Positions 17,380-30,241 of a DNA stretch of 50,487 bases are shown piece by piece. The DNA lies in the NCBI GenBank assembly GCA_015711825.1, contig JACVJD010000006.1, positions 1-50,487 on the forward strand, given 5' to 3'. Position numbers and translations under genes: made by a program. This DNA is from Candidatus Solincola daggyaiensis (GTDB lineage Bacteria > Actinomycetota > Geothermincolia > Geothermincolales > RBG-13-55-18). A model generated the notes under the pieces. That model saw only the letters and a program-made list of their open reading frames with translations, was not told where the DNA came from and ran no database searches. Each line of letters begins with the position of its first letter. The first letter of the stretch is position 1.

Positions 17380-18711
17380 TCACAGCGGTAAGTCGTCCTG
17401 GAAGAGGAAGCGGCCCTGGGCCAGGGGCGCCTCGCCGCCGTCCAGGAGGATGGTCTGCTGCCTAGCGGGACCCACGGAAACGAGGGAGATGGGGACGCCG
17501 GAACGCGAGGAGATGAAGTCCAGGTAGCCTCTCGCCTCCGCCGGAAGGTCGTCGAGGCCGCGCGCCTGCGAGATGTCGCTCTTCCATCCCGGCAGCTCCT
17601 CGTATATGGGCTCGCAAGCGGCGAAGACCCCCGAGAGGAGAGGGAAATCGTCCAGCACCTCTTCACCATGGCGGTAGGCCACGCAGACCTTGAGGGTATC
17701 GAATCCGGAGAGCACGTCCAGTTTGGTGACGGCCATGCTGGTCAGGGAGTTGAGGCGCGCGGCGTAGCGCAGGATGACCAGGTCGAACCATCCGCAGCGG
17801 CGGCGGCGGCCGGTGGTGGTCCCGAATTCCCTCCCCACCTCCTGCATGGTGTTGCCGATCTCGTTGTCCTGCTCGGTGGGGAAAGGCCCGGCGCCCACCC
17901 TGGTCACGTAGGCCTTGGTGACCCCGATGACCTCGTCTATATCCCTCGGCCCCACCCCGGCCCCCGCGCAGGCGGCCCCGGCGACGGTGTTGGAGGAGGT
18001 GACGAAGGGGTAGGTGCCGTGGTCCAGGTCCAGCATCAGACCCTGCGCGCCCTCGAAGAGCACGTTCCTCCCCGCTCTCAAGGCCTCCTTGATGAGCAGG
18101 GAGGTATCCGCGAGGCAGGGCTTCAGGCGGCGAGCGTATCCCTCGTACGCCTCCGCCACCGCCTCCGCGTCCAGGGGCGGCGCATCGTACACGCAGCGGA
18201 GCAGGCGGTTACGCTCCTCCACCGCCGTTCTCACCTTCTCCCGCAAAACCGCGGGGTCCAGCATGTCCTGCATGCGCAGCCCCACGCGATAAGCCTTATC
18301 GGCGTAAGTGGGCCCGATGCCCCTCCGCGTGGTCCCGAGCCCTTCCCCTCCCCGCCTCTCCTCCATGAGGCCGTCCAGCGCCTCGTGGTAGGGAAGGATG
18401 AGGTGGGCGTTGTGGGATATGCGCAGGCGGCCCGTGTCCACGTCCAGGGCCGCCAGGTTGTCCATCTCCTCGATGAGGATCCTGGGGTTCACTATTACCC
18501 CGTTGCCGATCACCGGCACGATATGCGGGTACAGTATCCCGGATGGTATGAGGTGGAGCTTGAGGGTCTCCCCGTCATAGACGATGGTGTGGCCGGCGTT
18601 GTTGCCGCCCTGGAAGCGCACCACCATGTGCATGTGGTCGGAGAGAAGGTCGATGACCTTCCCCTTTCCCTCGTCTCCCCACTGGGTTCCCACCACCACT
18701 GTCCCGGGCAC
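17380..18711 (-). CDS. purA: Adenylosuccinate synthetase
   Basis: A 443-residue enzyme that joins IMP and aspartate using GTP, the first step from IMP to AMP. The P-loop is GTQWGDEGKGK, followed by GGNNAGHT with the catalytic histidine. I chose a GTG at 18711, with AAGGCGG 7 bases upstream, because the product begins immediately before the conserved TVVVGTQWG as in the family. An ATG at 18735 would add eight basic residues. It is convergent with the acyl-CoA synthetase gene and separated by it from purD. Confidence 0.95.
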   Translation of the reverse strand: MPGTVVVGTQWGDEGKGKVIDLLSDHMHMVVRFQGGNNAGHTIVYDGETLKLHLIPSGILYPHIVPVIGNGVIVNPRILIEEMDNLAALDVDTGRLRISHNAHLILPYHEALDGLMEERRGGEGLGTTRRGIGPTYADKAYRVGLRMQDMLDPAVLREKVRTAVEERNRLLRCVYDAPPLDAEAVAEAYEGYARRLKPCLADTSLLIKEALRAGRNVLFEGAQGLMLDLDHGTYPFVTSSNTVAGAACAGAGVGPRDIDEVIGVTKAYVTRVGAGPFPTEQDNEIGNTMQEVGREFGTTTGRRRRCGWFDLVILRYAARLNSLTSMAVTKLDVLSGFDTLKVCVAYRHGEEVLDDFPLLSGVFAACEPIYEELPGWKSDISQARGLDDLPAEARGYLDFISSRSGVPISLVSVGPARQQTILLDGGEAPLAQGRFLFQDDLPL

Positions 18712-18913
18712 CGTTCTACCGCCTTTTCTCTTCATTCTTCAGCCCCGCACGGTGAAACATTATAGCATCCAGGGATAAGCCCGGCATCTGGGTATGCGTG
18801 CCGGGCCCCGTCCTCGCTACCCTCGCTCCCGCTCGCTTTCCTCTCGGCCACGGCGCCGGACACCGTTGCGTCGAAGACCGCGCAATCGCCCGCGCGATGT
18901 AAACGGTCACACC

Positions 18914-20293
18914 TCAGTGGTCAGATGAGGCGAGGATGGAGCGGGCGGCCACGATACCGGAGGCCGAGGCCTGCACCAGGCCGCGGGTGATGCCGGCCCC
19001 GTCGCCGACGGCGTAGAGGCCCTTGATATCCGACTGCAGGTCGGCGCCGAGGCCGGGGCGGGAGGAGTAGAACTTGACCTCCACCCCGTAAAGCAGGGTA
19101 TCCCGAGAGTTCAGCCCCGGGCAGAGGTCGTCCAGCGCCTCCAGCATCTCGAGGATGTCGCTGACGTAGCGGTAGGGCAGTGCGAAGCTCAGGTCCCCGG
19201 GAGTGGCGTCGGGAAGCGTGGGGCGAACGGTGGAGCGCGCTATTCGCCGCGCCGTGGAACGCCTCCCCGCCAGGAGATCGCCCAGCCTCTGGATGAGGAT
19301 GCCCTCGCCGAGGAGGTTGGCCAGGCGGGCGATGTACTTGCCGTAGGCGATGGGCTCCCGGAAGGGCTCGGTGAAGGTGGTGCTCACCAGGAGGGCGAAA
19401 TTGGAGTTCTCGGTGCGGCGCTCGCCGTAGGAATGCCCGTTAACGGTGAGGACGTCGCCGTATCTCTCCACGCATACCTGCCCGTAAGGGTTCATGCAGA
19501 AAACGCGCACGCGATCCTCGAAACGGCGCGTGAAATAATGGATCTTGGGCTCGTAGAGGTCGTCGGTGAGCGGCTCCAGCAAGGGGGCGGGGACCTCCAC
19601 CCGCACCCCTATGTCCACCTGGTTGTTCTGCACCGCGATGCCCAGCCTGCGCATCTCCTCCGCCAGCCAGTCCGCGCCCTCCCGCCCCGGGGCGACCACC
19701 ACGTTGGGGGCCGTGAACTCCTCCCCACCCGCCGTGCGCACTCCCCTCACCGCCCCGCCGTCCACCAGGATGGAGCGCACGGGGAGATCGGTCCTGATAT
19801 CCGCTTTCCCCGACAGGTATTCCTTCATCCTCACCAGCAACTGCCTGCACCGCTCCGTTCCCAGATGCCGGAAGGGGCATGGGGTGAGGACCAGGTTGGA
19901 GAGGACCGCCCTTCTCCTCCACTCGTCCACCTTGTCCGCCTCGTCGCCGTAAACGCGGCGCGGCGCCCCGAACTCCAGGTAGAGCTGGTCCACACGGTCG
20001 ATAAGATCGCGCAGCATGCGGGTGCCCACGTACTCCTCCAGCCATCCCCCCACCGCCGGGGAGAGGGAGAGCTTCCCGTCGCTGAAAGCGCCCGCGCCGC
20101 CCCATCCGCTGGTGATGGCGCAGGTGGCGCAACGACGGCAGGCCCCCTCGCGCGCCGGGCACTCGCGCTTCTCGATGTCCGGCCCCTTCTCCAGCATGAG
20201 CACGCGCAGGCCGTCCCGCTTCGCCAGCTCCAGGGCGGTGAAGATGCCCGCGGGCCCGGCGCCCACGATGATGACGTCGTAGATGTTCTCCAT
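18914..20293 (-). CDS. FAD-dependent dehydrogenase (COG2509-like)
   Basis: A 459-residue flavoprotein. The FAD Rossmann motif VIIVGAGPAG lies at residues 7-16 and is followed by LMLEKGPDIEKREC. A Cys-rich segment (CRRCATC) precedes SGWGGAGAFSDGKLSLS, a pattern of this dehydrogenase group. The C-terminal flavin motif reads LYAVGDGAG. I chose the ATG at 20293 because GGAGGCGG lies just before it; the ATG at 20314 lacks one. The physiological substrate is unknown. The four to five N-terminal cysteines may bind a metal or form a redox pair, which is inference. Confidence 0.82.
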   Translation of the reverse strand: MENIYDVIIVGAGPAGIFTALELAKRDGLRVLMLEKGPDIEKRECPAREGACRRCATCAITSGWGGAGAFSDGKLSLSPAVGGWLEEYVGTRMLRDLIDRVDQLYLEFGAPRRVYGDEADKVDEWRRRAVLSNLVLTPCPFRHLGTERCRQLLVRMKEYLSGKADIRTDLPVRSILVDGGAVRGVRTAGGEEFTAPNVVVAPGREGADWLAEEMRRLGIAVQNNQVDIGVRVEVPAPLLEPLTDDLYEPKIHYFTRRFEDRVRVFCMNPYGQVCVERYGDVLTVNGHSYGERRTENSNFALLVSTTFTEPFREPIAYGKYIARLANLLGEGILIQRLGDLLAGRRSTARRIARSTVRPTLPDATPGDLSFALPYRYVSDILEMLEALDDLCPGLNSRDTLLYGVEVKFYSSRPGLGADLQSDIKGLYAVGDGAGITRGLVQASASGIVAARSILASSDH

Positions 20294-20814
20294 ATCCGCC
20301 TCCGATTGTAACATCGGAGCAGCGGCGAGACGGGTTGAACGTTATGTCCGCGGCTCGTCCTTCAACTCACCCCATGGATCATAAATAAACACTTACCCCA
20401 CGCGGTGATGGAAGGTTGAACGAACTGCTCTTATTCCGGCCCACGGCCCGGTCGCTCCATGATGCCCCCGGCGCCGATGCATATCCGATCTCGCGCCTCC
20501 ATGGCCACGGTATGGCCGACGGCTTGGAGCGAACTCAAGGAGTGAGGACGAGCTATTACGGGTAAGCGCGAGGTCCTTCCCTGCTTTGGTCCGGATAGGA
20601 ATAGATAGGAATAGATCCTTTAGGTCCTGTTCCTTTCCCGCTGGGAACGGCGGTAAACATCCGCGGGCAACCTGACGATATAAAGGTTGGCGACGTTCGA
20701 GGTGAGGCGTTCCGTGGAACCTTTTCTTCCCATGCCGCCCAAAGCGAGCGCAGTGGATAAGAGACGATCGGTCCTACGTGCCGTGGGACGGATAGAATCG
20801 GGCCAGGAGGGGAT
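20294..20814. other. Intergenic region with a 10-bp tandem repeat
   Basis: A 521-base gap between divergent genes. It holds slightly more than two copies of GATAGGAATA at 20594-20613. A TAGAAT at about 20793-20798 could be a -10 box for the next gene, but no good -35 is visible. No RNA gene or further ORF with coding character was seen. Confidence 0.5.
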
Positions 20815-21885
20815 ATGGATACTGACACGGTATGCGGTAAATGCGGTGTTCCGGAGAGGTTCTACCTTCTGAACAGGTGGTTGACCGACGGAGACATCGT
20901 GCAGACCACCAACGAGCAGGCGCGCATGGCCATGGTGGAATGCGACAACGTAGACAGCGTGTTTCGCGAGGTCGGGAAGGCCATCGGCGCCTCCATCGAC
21001 CACCTGGTGATAAACATCATCGCCCGCGGCACGCAATTATATATGGATTCCCTCATCCCCCCCGCCGTGAAGGATTTGATGAGGGAAAAACAGCTGGACG
21101 TGAGGGAGTTCTCCCAGGGCATCATGGACATATGCCATGCCTTCGGATACGGCAGATACGCCTTCCTGGACTACCGCTACGAAAACGACGACCAGGACTT
21201 TTGCCGCATAAGCATCTACAGGCCTTTCTCCATCCTGGAGACCTCGGGGGCCTTCGCGGGGGTCATCGCCTCCTCGGTGGGCGGCGAGCACTCCGTGACC
21301 TACGAGGAGGTCGAACCCGGCCTCTTCGAGCTGACCACCGGGTGGACCGTCTATTCCGAGGTGTTAAAGGAGCGCCTGCAGCTCAGCCTCTATGATCCCT
21401 CTGACGGAGAAGTGGACCTGGAAAGGTGTCCCGAGTGCGGCATTCCGTCGCTGCTCTCCTCCATGTGCGAGTGGGACTTCGAGAACGGGGTCATAACCAA
21501 CACGCAAAACGGGTACCGCATGGCCGTCTTGAGCCCCGGCCTCATGGACACGGTGTTCGAGGCCCTGGAATGGGAGCTGGGCGACGAGATACCCAGGCTG
21601 GTGGTGGACGCCCAGCGCCGCTACGTGAAGGAGGGCTTCGCGCCCATCGACTTCTCGCTGCCCTTCGAGGAATTAAGAAAGCACCTGGCCGTACGCGGCC
21701 TGGGGAACCTGCGCGAGCACGCCATGAACGCAGGGGGCGCCGCCCTGCGCCTGGACAACTCCTGCATGAGCCTGCCCCTGGTGGGCCTGCTGCAGGGAAG
21801 CTTCGAGCGGGAATACGGGGTGGAATCGGAGGTGGAATGGGAGATCTCCCATGAGGGCTCCCTCAGCGTCGAAGTCAAGCCTTGA
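20815..21885 (+). CDS. Uncharacterised protein with two related Cys-motif halves
   Basis: A 356-residue soluble protein of no family I can name. Residues 7-195 and 205-356 look like a duplicated domain. Each half opens with a CxxCG-[VI]-P motif (CGKCGVP at 7-13, CPECGIP at 205-211), then an aromatic residue, a short GxI segment, an RMA segment (37-39 and 235-237), an acidic-hydrophobic DxVF helix (47-50 and 245-248) and an Ile-xx-Leu-Val stretch. Each half ends with a Gly-rich strand pair (AFAGVIASS; PLVGLLQGS) and a Val/Glu-rich strand. The layout is faintly like V4R-type ligand-binding domains, which is speculation. The CxxC pairs might bind zinc. AGGAGG precedes the ATG. It converges on clpB. 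Confidence 0.7.
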   Translation: MDTDTVCGKCGVPERFYLLNRWLTDGDIVQTTNEQARMAMVECDNVDSVFREVGKAIGASIDHLVINIIARGTQLYMDSLIPPAVKDLMREKQLDVREFSQGIMDICHAFGYGRYAFLDYRYENDDQDFCRISIYRPFSILETSGAFAGVIASSVGGEHSVTYEEVEPGLFELTTGWTVYSEVLKERLQLSLYDPSDGEVDLERCPECGIPSLLSSMCEWDFENGVITNTQNGYRMAVLSPGLMDTVFEALEWELGDEIPRLVVDAQRRYVKEGFAPIDFSLPFEELRKHLAVRGLGNLREHAMNAGGAALRLDNSCMSLPLVGLLQGSFEREYGVESEVEWEISHEGSLSVEVKP

Positions 21886-21976
21886 CGAAGCTGAGGACCC
21901 GCTCCGCGGCCGTCAAGCCGGAACCGCAACCTTTGGTCGGCGGTGTGCTTCGGCCGGAGAAAACGGATGATGCGGA

Positions 21977-21998
21977 GGGGCCTGCCGCGGCAGGCCCC
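21977..21998. terminator. Bidirectional hairpin terminator
   Basis: A perfect 22-base palindrome with arms GGGGCCTGCC and GGCAGGCCCC lies between the convergent two-Cys-motif gene and clpB. A second perfect palindrome (GCGGCCC-GC-GGGCCGC) follows at 22013-22028. Neither has a long T-run, but their position between converging genes makes transcription termination the likely role. Confidence 0.65.
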
Positions 21999-22075
21999 CA
22001 TCTATCTTCAGCGCGGCCCGCGGGCCGCGGCTATTCCACGCTTTCCAAACTGCGCGCCTCCGCCGGCAACCTTTT

Positions 22076-24691
<2,616 letters not shown>

Positions 24692-24922
24692 ATATCATCA
24701 CTTCCTTCCGGTTTCCCTTTCAGTCATAAACATTTTGCCCATTCCCGCCGGGAAAGCCCTCCACATCCCCTGGCGCAAGGCCATGAAGAACGCCTGTCCC
24801 CAAGCTCCCGCAAGGTCGCAAGCGATCGCCTGCCCACCTGCTCTCCCGGCCCTATGCGCAGCTCCTTCACGACCACGGTATGCTTGAAAGCCAGGGGGAT
24901 GTTTTCCCCGCTTCGCCTTGCC

Positions 24923-25411
24923 CTATCCACTCCCCTTTCGCGCCGAGGCGGCGCCTCCTCGGCCTCCCTCCTCGACGGAACGCAGGCGGTCGTACAAGCC
25001 GCGGAACGGGATCATCTCGCGCTTCAGGACGATCTCCCCCCGGGGCAGCGGCACGAGGTCGTTGCGGAAGCTCTCGCGCACCTCGCGCACCCGCTCCTCG
25101 ACCTCTCGCCGCAGCTCCTCCATCTCCCTCTCCATGGCGTGAACGCGCTCGCGCATGGCGTCCATGCGACCCCGCATCTCCAGGATCATCTTCACGCCGG
25201 CCAGGTTGATCCCCATCTCCTGGGTCAGTTCCTGGATGAGCCGGCACCTCTCGATGTCCGCCTCGGAATAGCGCCTGCGGTTGCGCACCCGCTGGGGGCT
25301 GATGAGGCCCTTGCGCTCGTAGATGCGCAAGGTCTGGGGGTGCACGTCCGCGAGACGCGCCGCCACGCTTATAACGTAAACAGGCTCGTCGCTAGCTCTT
25401 TTAGCGTCCAT
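24923..25411 (-). CDS. hspR: HspR, MerR-family heat-shock repressor
   Basis: A 162-residue repressor. The N-terminal winged helix reads [20 protein letters not shown] and is followed by [15 protein letters not shown], both typical of HspR. A long Glu/Arg-rich coiled coil at about 78-118 would dimerise it. In actinobacteria HspR represses dnaK by binding HAIR inverted repeats with DnaK as co-repressor. A matching operator lies upstream of dnaK here. The gene starts 10 bases after dnaJ and its ribosome site overlaps the dnaJ stop, suggesting coupling. The C-terminal 40 residues are longer and more basic than in many HspR proteins. Confidence 0.94.
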   Translation of the reverse strand: MDAKRASDEPVYVISVAARLADVHPQTLRIYERKGLISPQRVRNRRRYSEADIERCRLIQELTQEMGINLAGVKMILEMRGRMDAMRERVHAMEREMEELRREVEERVREVRESFRNDLVPLPRGEIVLKREMIPFRGLYDRLRSVEEGGRGGAASARKGSG

Positions 25412-25421
25412 GTTCCATCAC

Positions 25422-26555
25422 CTACTCCTCCAGGAAGGCCCGCGGGTTCTCCTTCTCCATCCCCTGCAGCTTTTTCAGGAGCTCCTTCTCCTTGGCCGAG
25501 AGCTTCTTGGGCACCACCACCCGCGCGGTGACGATCATGTCGCCGTGGCTTTTCCCCTTGGGGCGGGGCGCGCCTTTGCCCCGGAGGCGGAACTTCCTCC
25601 CGTCCGCGGTGCCCGCGGGTATCTTCAGCTTCACCTTTCCGTTGACGGTGGGAACCTCCACCGTGGTGCCCAGCGCAGCCTCCGGAAAGGTTAAGGGCAG
25701 ATCGAGCAGGATGTCGGCGTCCTTCCGCTTGAAGTATTTATGCGGCCGCACGTGCACGTTGACATAGAGGTCGCCCGGAGGCGCCCCCAACGGTCCCGCC
25801 TCTCCCTTGCCGGGGAAGCGCACCTTGCCGCCGTCGTTTATCCCCGCCGGGATCTTCACCTTGATGCTGCGAGGCATCTCCTTGACCCCGGTGCCGCCGC
25901 ACCTCTCGCAGGGGTTTTCGATGACCGTGCCGCGACCGCCGCACGCCGGGCAGGGCCGCGAAAAGGCGAACAGCCCCTGGTTTTGCGACACCGAGCCCCT
26001 GCCCCCGCAGGTGGGGCAGGTCTTGGGCAAGGTGCCGGGCTTCGCCCCGCTGCCCTTGCACTCGGGGCAAGCGCTCTTCGCCGCCACCGTGAGGGGCACG
26101 GTGACGCCGGACAGCGCCTCCTCGAAGGATATGGTGACGTCGGCCGGGATGTCCCGTCCCCGGGCGGCCTCTCTGCGGCGTCCCCTGGCAGCGCCCGTGC
26201 CCAGGCCGCCGAAGAGGTTGAACAGGTCGCCCAGGTCGCCCAGGTCTCCGCTGTAGGTATAGGTTCGTGAACCCGGGCGCCCGGTGAAGGAGCTGAAATC
26301 GAAGGGCCCGAACCCGGCGCCGGTTCCGCCGTCCGGGAACATCCCTCCCGCATCATACTGCTTGCGCTTCTCGGGATCGGAAAGCACCTCGTATGCCTCC
26401 GATATCTCCTTGAACTTCTCCTCCGAGCCCTTGTCCCCGGGGTTGGCGTCGGGATGGTATTTGCGGGCAAGCTTGCGGTAGGCGTCCTTGATCTCCTTCT
26501 GAGACGCCTTCTTGTCGACTCCCAGTACCTTGTAATAATCCTTCGTCCCGTTCAC
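25422..26555 (-). CDS. dnaJ: DnaJ co-chaperone (type I)
   Basis: A 377-residue Hsp40 that delivers substrates to DnaK and stimulates its ATPase. The J domain (1-70) contains the HPD tripeptide in [12 protein letters not shown] Gly/Phe-rich stretch follows (about 75-130). Four CxxCxGxG-type zinc motifs are present ([32 protein letters not shown]), so it is a type I DnaJ. It starts at GTG with GAGAGG 9 bases upstream. It overlaps the translation signals of hspR. Confidence 0.96.
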   Translation of the reverse strand: MNGTKDYYKVLGVDKKASQKEIKDAYRKLARKYHPDANPGDKGSEEKFKEISEAYEVLSDPEKRKQYDAGGMFPDGGTGAGFGPFDFSSFTGRPGSRTYTYSGDLGDLGDLFNLFGGLGTGAARGRRREAARGRDIPADVTISFEEALSGVTVPLTVAAKSACPECKGSGAKPGTLPKTCPTCGGRGSVSQNQGLFAFSRPCPACGGRGTVIENPCERCGGTGVKEMPRSIKVKIPAGINDGGKVRFPGKGEAGPLGAPPGDLYVNVHVRPHKYFKRKDADILLDLPLTFPEAALGTTVEVPTVNGKVKLKIPAGTADGRKFRLRGKGAPRPKGKSHGDMIVTARVVVPKKLSAKEKELLKKLQGMEKENPRAFLEE

Positions 26556-26637
26556 AGCTCTCTACCTCTCTCGCAAGAATATGGCGGCGATATCGCGCCG
26601 GAGCGCCTTGCCGCCCCTTTCTTCAGCCCGCTGGGGA

Positions 26638-26657
26638 GGGGCCGGATTCCGGGCCCC
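26638..26657 (-). promoter_or_regulatory. Hairpin between grpE and dnaJ
   Basis: GGGGCC and GGCCCC flank an 8-base loop in the 193-base gap between grpE and dnaJ. It lacks a T-run, so it may be an mRNA processing or stability element rather than a terminator. Similar hairpins occur at two other junctions of this operon. Confidence 0.4.
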
Positions 26658-26748
26658 TGGACCGTCATCATCCTCATCGGGGCCGTGGGATCTACCTTGA
26701 ATTCATCCCCCTTTCCGCCAGTCGCTCAAGACCGCGTCACTACCTCGG

Positions 26749-27366
26749 TCACTCGCATTTGCTCACCGTGGCCCTGGCGGGGCGAAGCAGGGTGCCCTTA
26801 TAGCGATAGCCCTTCTGGTGCACCTCGACCACCGTCTCGTCGTCGTGATCGTCGCTTACCACCGCCATTACCGCCTCGCACTCCTCGGGGTTGAAGGGGT
26901 GCCCGTGCGGGTTGATCTCCTCCAGCCCCTCCTTTTTCAAGGCCGTCACGAGCTGCTCGTAAACCATGGACACGCCCCGCTTCAGGGCGTCATCCCGGTC
27001 CTCGCACGATTGGAGAGCCTTCTCCAGGTTATCGATAACAGGAAGCAGACCCGCGATGAGGGAGCGGTTCGCGGTCTCGATGATGCGCGACTGCTCCTTG
27101 ATCATCCTCTTCCTGTAGTTGTCGAGTTCCGCTTTCTGCCTCTGAGCGTCGTCGAGATACTCCCGCGCCTTGCGCTCGGCCTCCTCGAGCCTTTCCTCGA
27201 GCGCGACGACCATCTCCTCGAGTTCCTTCTTGGTGAGATGGTGCAGTTCACGCCGGCGCTTCCCGGAGTCCTCGCTCTCCTCCCGGGACCCCTCGGCGCC
27301 GTTGCCTTGCGCCATTTTCTCCTTTTCCATCTCCTCTTTCCTATCCTTTTTCTTGTCCTCGCTCAT
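26749..27366 (-). CDS. grpE: GrpE nucleotide exchange factor
   Basis: A 205-residue protein that exchanges ADP for ATP on DnaK. The first 45 residues are very charged and probably disordered, a long coiled coil covers about 50-115, and the C-terminal beta domain contains the family-like VYEQLVTALKKEGLEEINPH and HPFNPEECEAVMAV. GAGGTG precedes the ATG by 7 bases. It lies downstream of hsp20 and upstream of dnaJ. Confidence 0.95.
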   Translation of the reverse strand: MSEDKKKDRKEEMEKEKMAQGNGAEGSREESEDSGKRRRELHHLTKKELEEMVVALEERLEEAERKAREYLDDAQRQKAELDNYRKRMIKEQSRIIETANRSLIAGLLPVIDNLEKALQSCEDRDDALKRGVSMVYEQLVTALKKEGLEEINPHGHPFNPEECEAVMAVVSDDHDDETVVEVHQKGYRYKGTLLRPARATVSKCE

Positions 27367-27400
27367 GCGCTTTCACCTCGCTCCGATCCCCGCCCTCATG

Positions 27401-27430
27401 GCTGGGGCTGGACCCATGCCCAGCCCCAGC
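27401..27430 (-). promoter_or_regulatory. Strong hairpin between hsp20 and grpE
   Basis: An 11-base perfect stem (GCTGGGGCTGG and CCAGCCCCAGC) with an 8-base loop lies just downstream of the hsp20 stop. No T-run follows on the minus strand. It could attenuate transcription into grpE, mark an RNA processing site or protect the upstream mRNA. Confidence 0.55.
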
Positions 27431-27454
27431 ATCCGTGACCGTTCGCGGGGGAGA

Positions 27455-27922
27455 TCAGTCCTTCTTCTCCCCCTCCACCTTGATGGGGATCTGCTTGGGC
27501 TTGGCCTCCTCCGCCTTGGGCATCTCTATCTTGAGCACGCCGCCGGAGACGGAGGCCGCGACCTTTTCTGCGTCCACCTTGCGCGGCAGCGGTATATTGC
27601 GCTCGAAGTAACCGTAGGCCCGCTCGATGCGGTGATAGTTCTCCTCCTTGACCTCGTTGGAGAACTTCCTCTCGCCCTTGACGCGCAGGATGTCGTCCTC
27701 CAGGGAGATGTCGATATCCTTGGCGTCAAGGCCGGGCAGCTCTACCTCGACGGTGAGCTTGTCGTCGCTCTCATACATGTCGAGCGCTGGCGCCCAGGTG
27801 GCCGCGGTCTCCACCGCCGCCGGCGACTCCACTCCCCTGAAGAAGCTGCGCCGGAAGAGGCGGTTCACCTCGTCCTGCAGGTTCATCAGGTCCCGGAATG
27901 GATCCCATCTCACGATAGCCAT
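27455..27922 (-). CDS. Small heat-shock protein Hsp20
   Basis: A 155-residue alpha-crystallin-type holdase that binds unfolding proteins without ATP. It opens with the actinobacterial-style MAIVRWDPFRDLMNLQDEVN. The crystallin domain runs about 42-140 and includes VEVELPGLDAKDIDISLEDD and YGYFERNIPLPRKVD; a Lys-rich tail with a KPKQIPI motif (the usual IxI-type oligomer contact) ends the protein. I chose the ATG at 27922 (AAGGAG 8 bases upstream) over a GTG three codons earlier. Its place between dnaK and grpE is unusual for the actinobacterial operon. Confidence 0.93.
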   Translation of the reverse strand: MAIVRWDPFRDLMNLQDEVNRLFRRSFFRGVESPAAVETAATWAPALDMYESDDKLTVEVELPGLDAKDIDISLEDDILRVKGERKFSNEVKEENYHRIERAYGYFERNIPLPRKVDAEKVAASVSGGVLKIEMPKAEEAKPKQIPIKVEGEKKD

Positions 27923-27960
27923 CTTCCTCACTCCTTTCCTTATTTTCTATTTTTAAAGGG

Positions 27961-27979
27961 TGGGGCGCGCCGCGCCCCA
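27961..27979 (-). promoter_or_regulatory. Hairpin between dnaK and hsp20
   Basis: A perfect inverted repeat (TGGGGCGCG and CGCGCCCCA around one base) lies three bases beyond the dnaK stop codon, and on the transcript it is followed by CCCUUUAAAAA. It is strong but lacks a true U-tract, so partial termination or mRNA protection is more likely than full stop. Confidence 0.5.
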
Positions 27980-27982
27980 ACC

Positions 27983-29821
<1,839 letters not shown>

Positions 29822-29887
29822 TGTCCTCTTCCTCCTTTTCTATTTAATCACGCTGTCCTTTGCTTTTATACATTTGAGCACGATGTT

Positions 29888-29916
29888 AATATAACTCTTG
29901 ATATTATAATTGTCAA
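29888..29916 (-). promoter_or_regulatory. Consensus sigma-70 promoter of the dnaK operon
   Basis: On the minus strand TTGACA (29911-29916) and TATATT (29888-29893) are separated by exactly 17 bases, near the consensus. Transcription would begin about 29880, leaving a 60-base leader before the dnaK ATG. The -35 box lies inside the HAIR-like operator, so bound HspR would block RNA polymerase. Confidence 0.8.
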
Positions 29917-29917
29917 G
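29897..29917. promoter_or_regulatory. HAIR-like HspR operator upstream of dnaK
   Basis: CTTGATA, a 7-base spacer and TGTCAAG form an inverted repeat with the spacing of the actinobacterial HAIR consensus CTTGAGT-N7-ACTCAAG. The outer CTTGA/TCAAG bases match exactly and the inner ones differ. The site overlaps the -35 box and the spacer of the dnaK promoter, and the cluster encodes HspR, which makes it a credible operator. Confidence 0.75.
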
Positions 29918-30241
29918 AATTTTGACATAGTGGTTTTGGTTTTTCGGGGCCCTCGCCATATTGGCGTTTTAGGAATCCGCGATCATCAGCGTTTGATTCC
30001 ATACATGCTCGCACGCCGCCCCTTCATGCCTAAAGGATGAGACAAAGGGTCCCCTCGCAAGGGCGCGCGGGGGAAACGAGCCTTTTCATGCCCCGGGGTG
30101 GAGGCCGGTGCCCTCTCTAAAGAATCATGAAAACCTCGCTCACGCCGCCTTTGTGGGTTATCCCGCGTTTCTGTCCTCCCGCACCCGGCTTCCTCCTAGA
30201 TCGCCTGCAGCGTGGATTCCCTCGCCCATAACGCCATGCCG
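29918..30241. other. Spacer between the dnaK promoter and the UbiA gene
   Basis: A 324-base gap. The first part is AT-rich and belongs to the dnaK promoter region; a second TTGACA on the plus strand at 29922-29927 has no matching -10. The rest is GC-rich and holds no gene or clear terminator that I can support. Confidence 0.4.

Noticed and set aside
17251-17380. Terminator between the acyl-CoA synthetase and purA
   Set aside because: Only a short ATTG/CAAT pairing was seen, too weak to call a terminator.
24692-24922. Search for a HAIR operator upstream of clpB
   Set aside because: Only a CTTGAA half-site was seen, with no partner at the right spacing; clpB is more likely co-transcribed with hspR or uses an unseen promoter.
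29922-29927. Plus-strand TTGACA next to the dnaK operator as a divergent promoter
   Set aside because: No -10 box lies 15-19 bases downstream, and no plus-strand gene follows.
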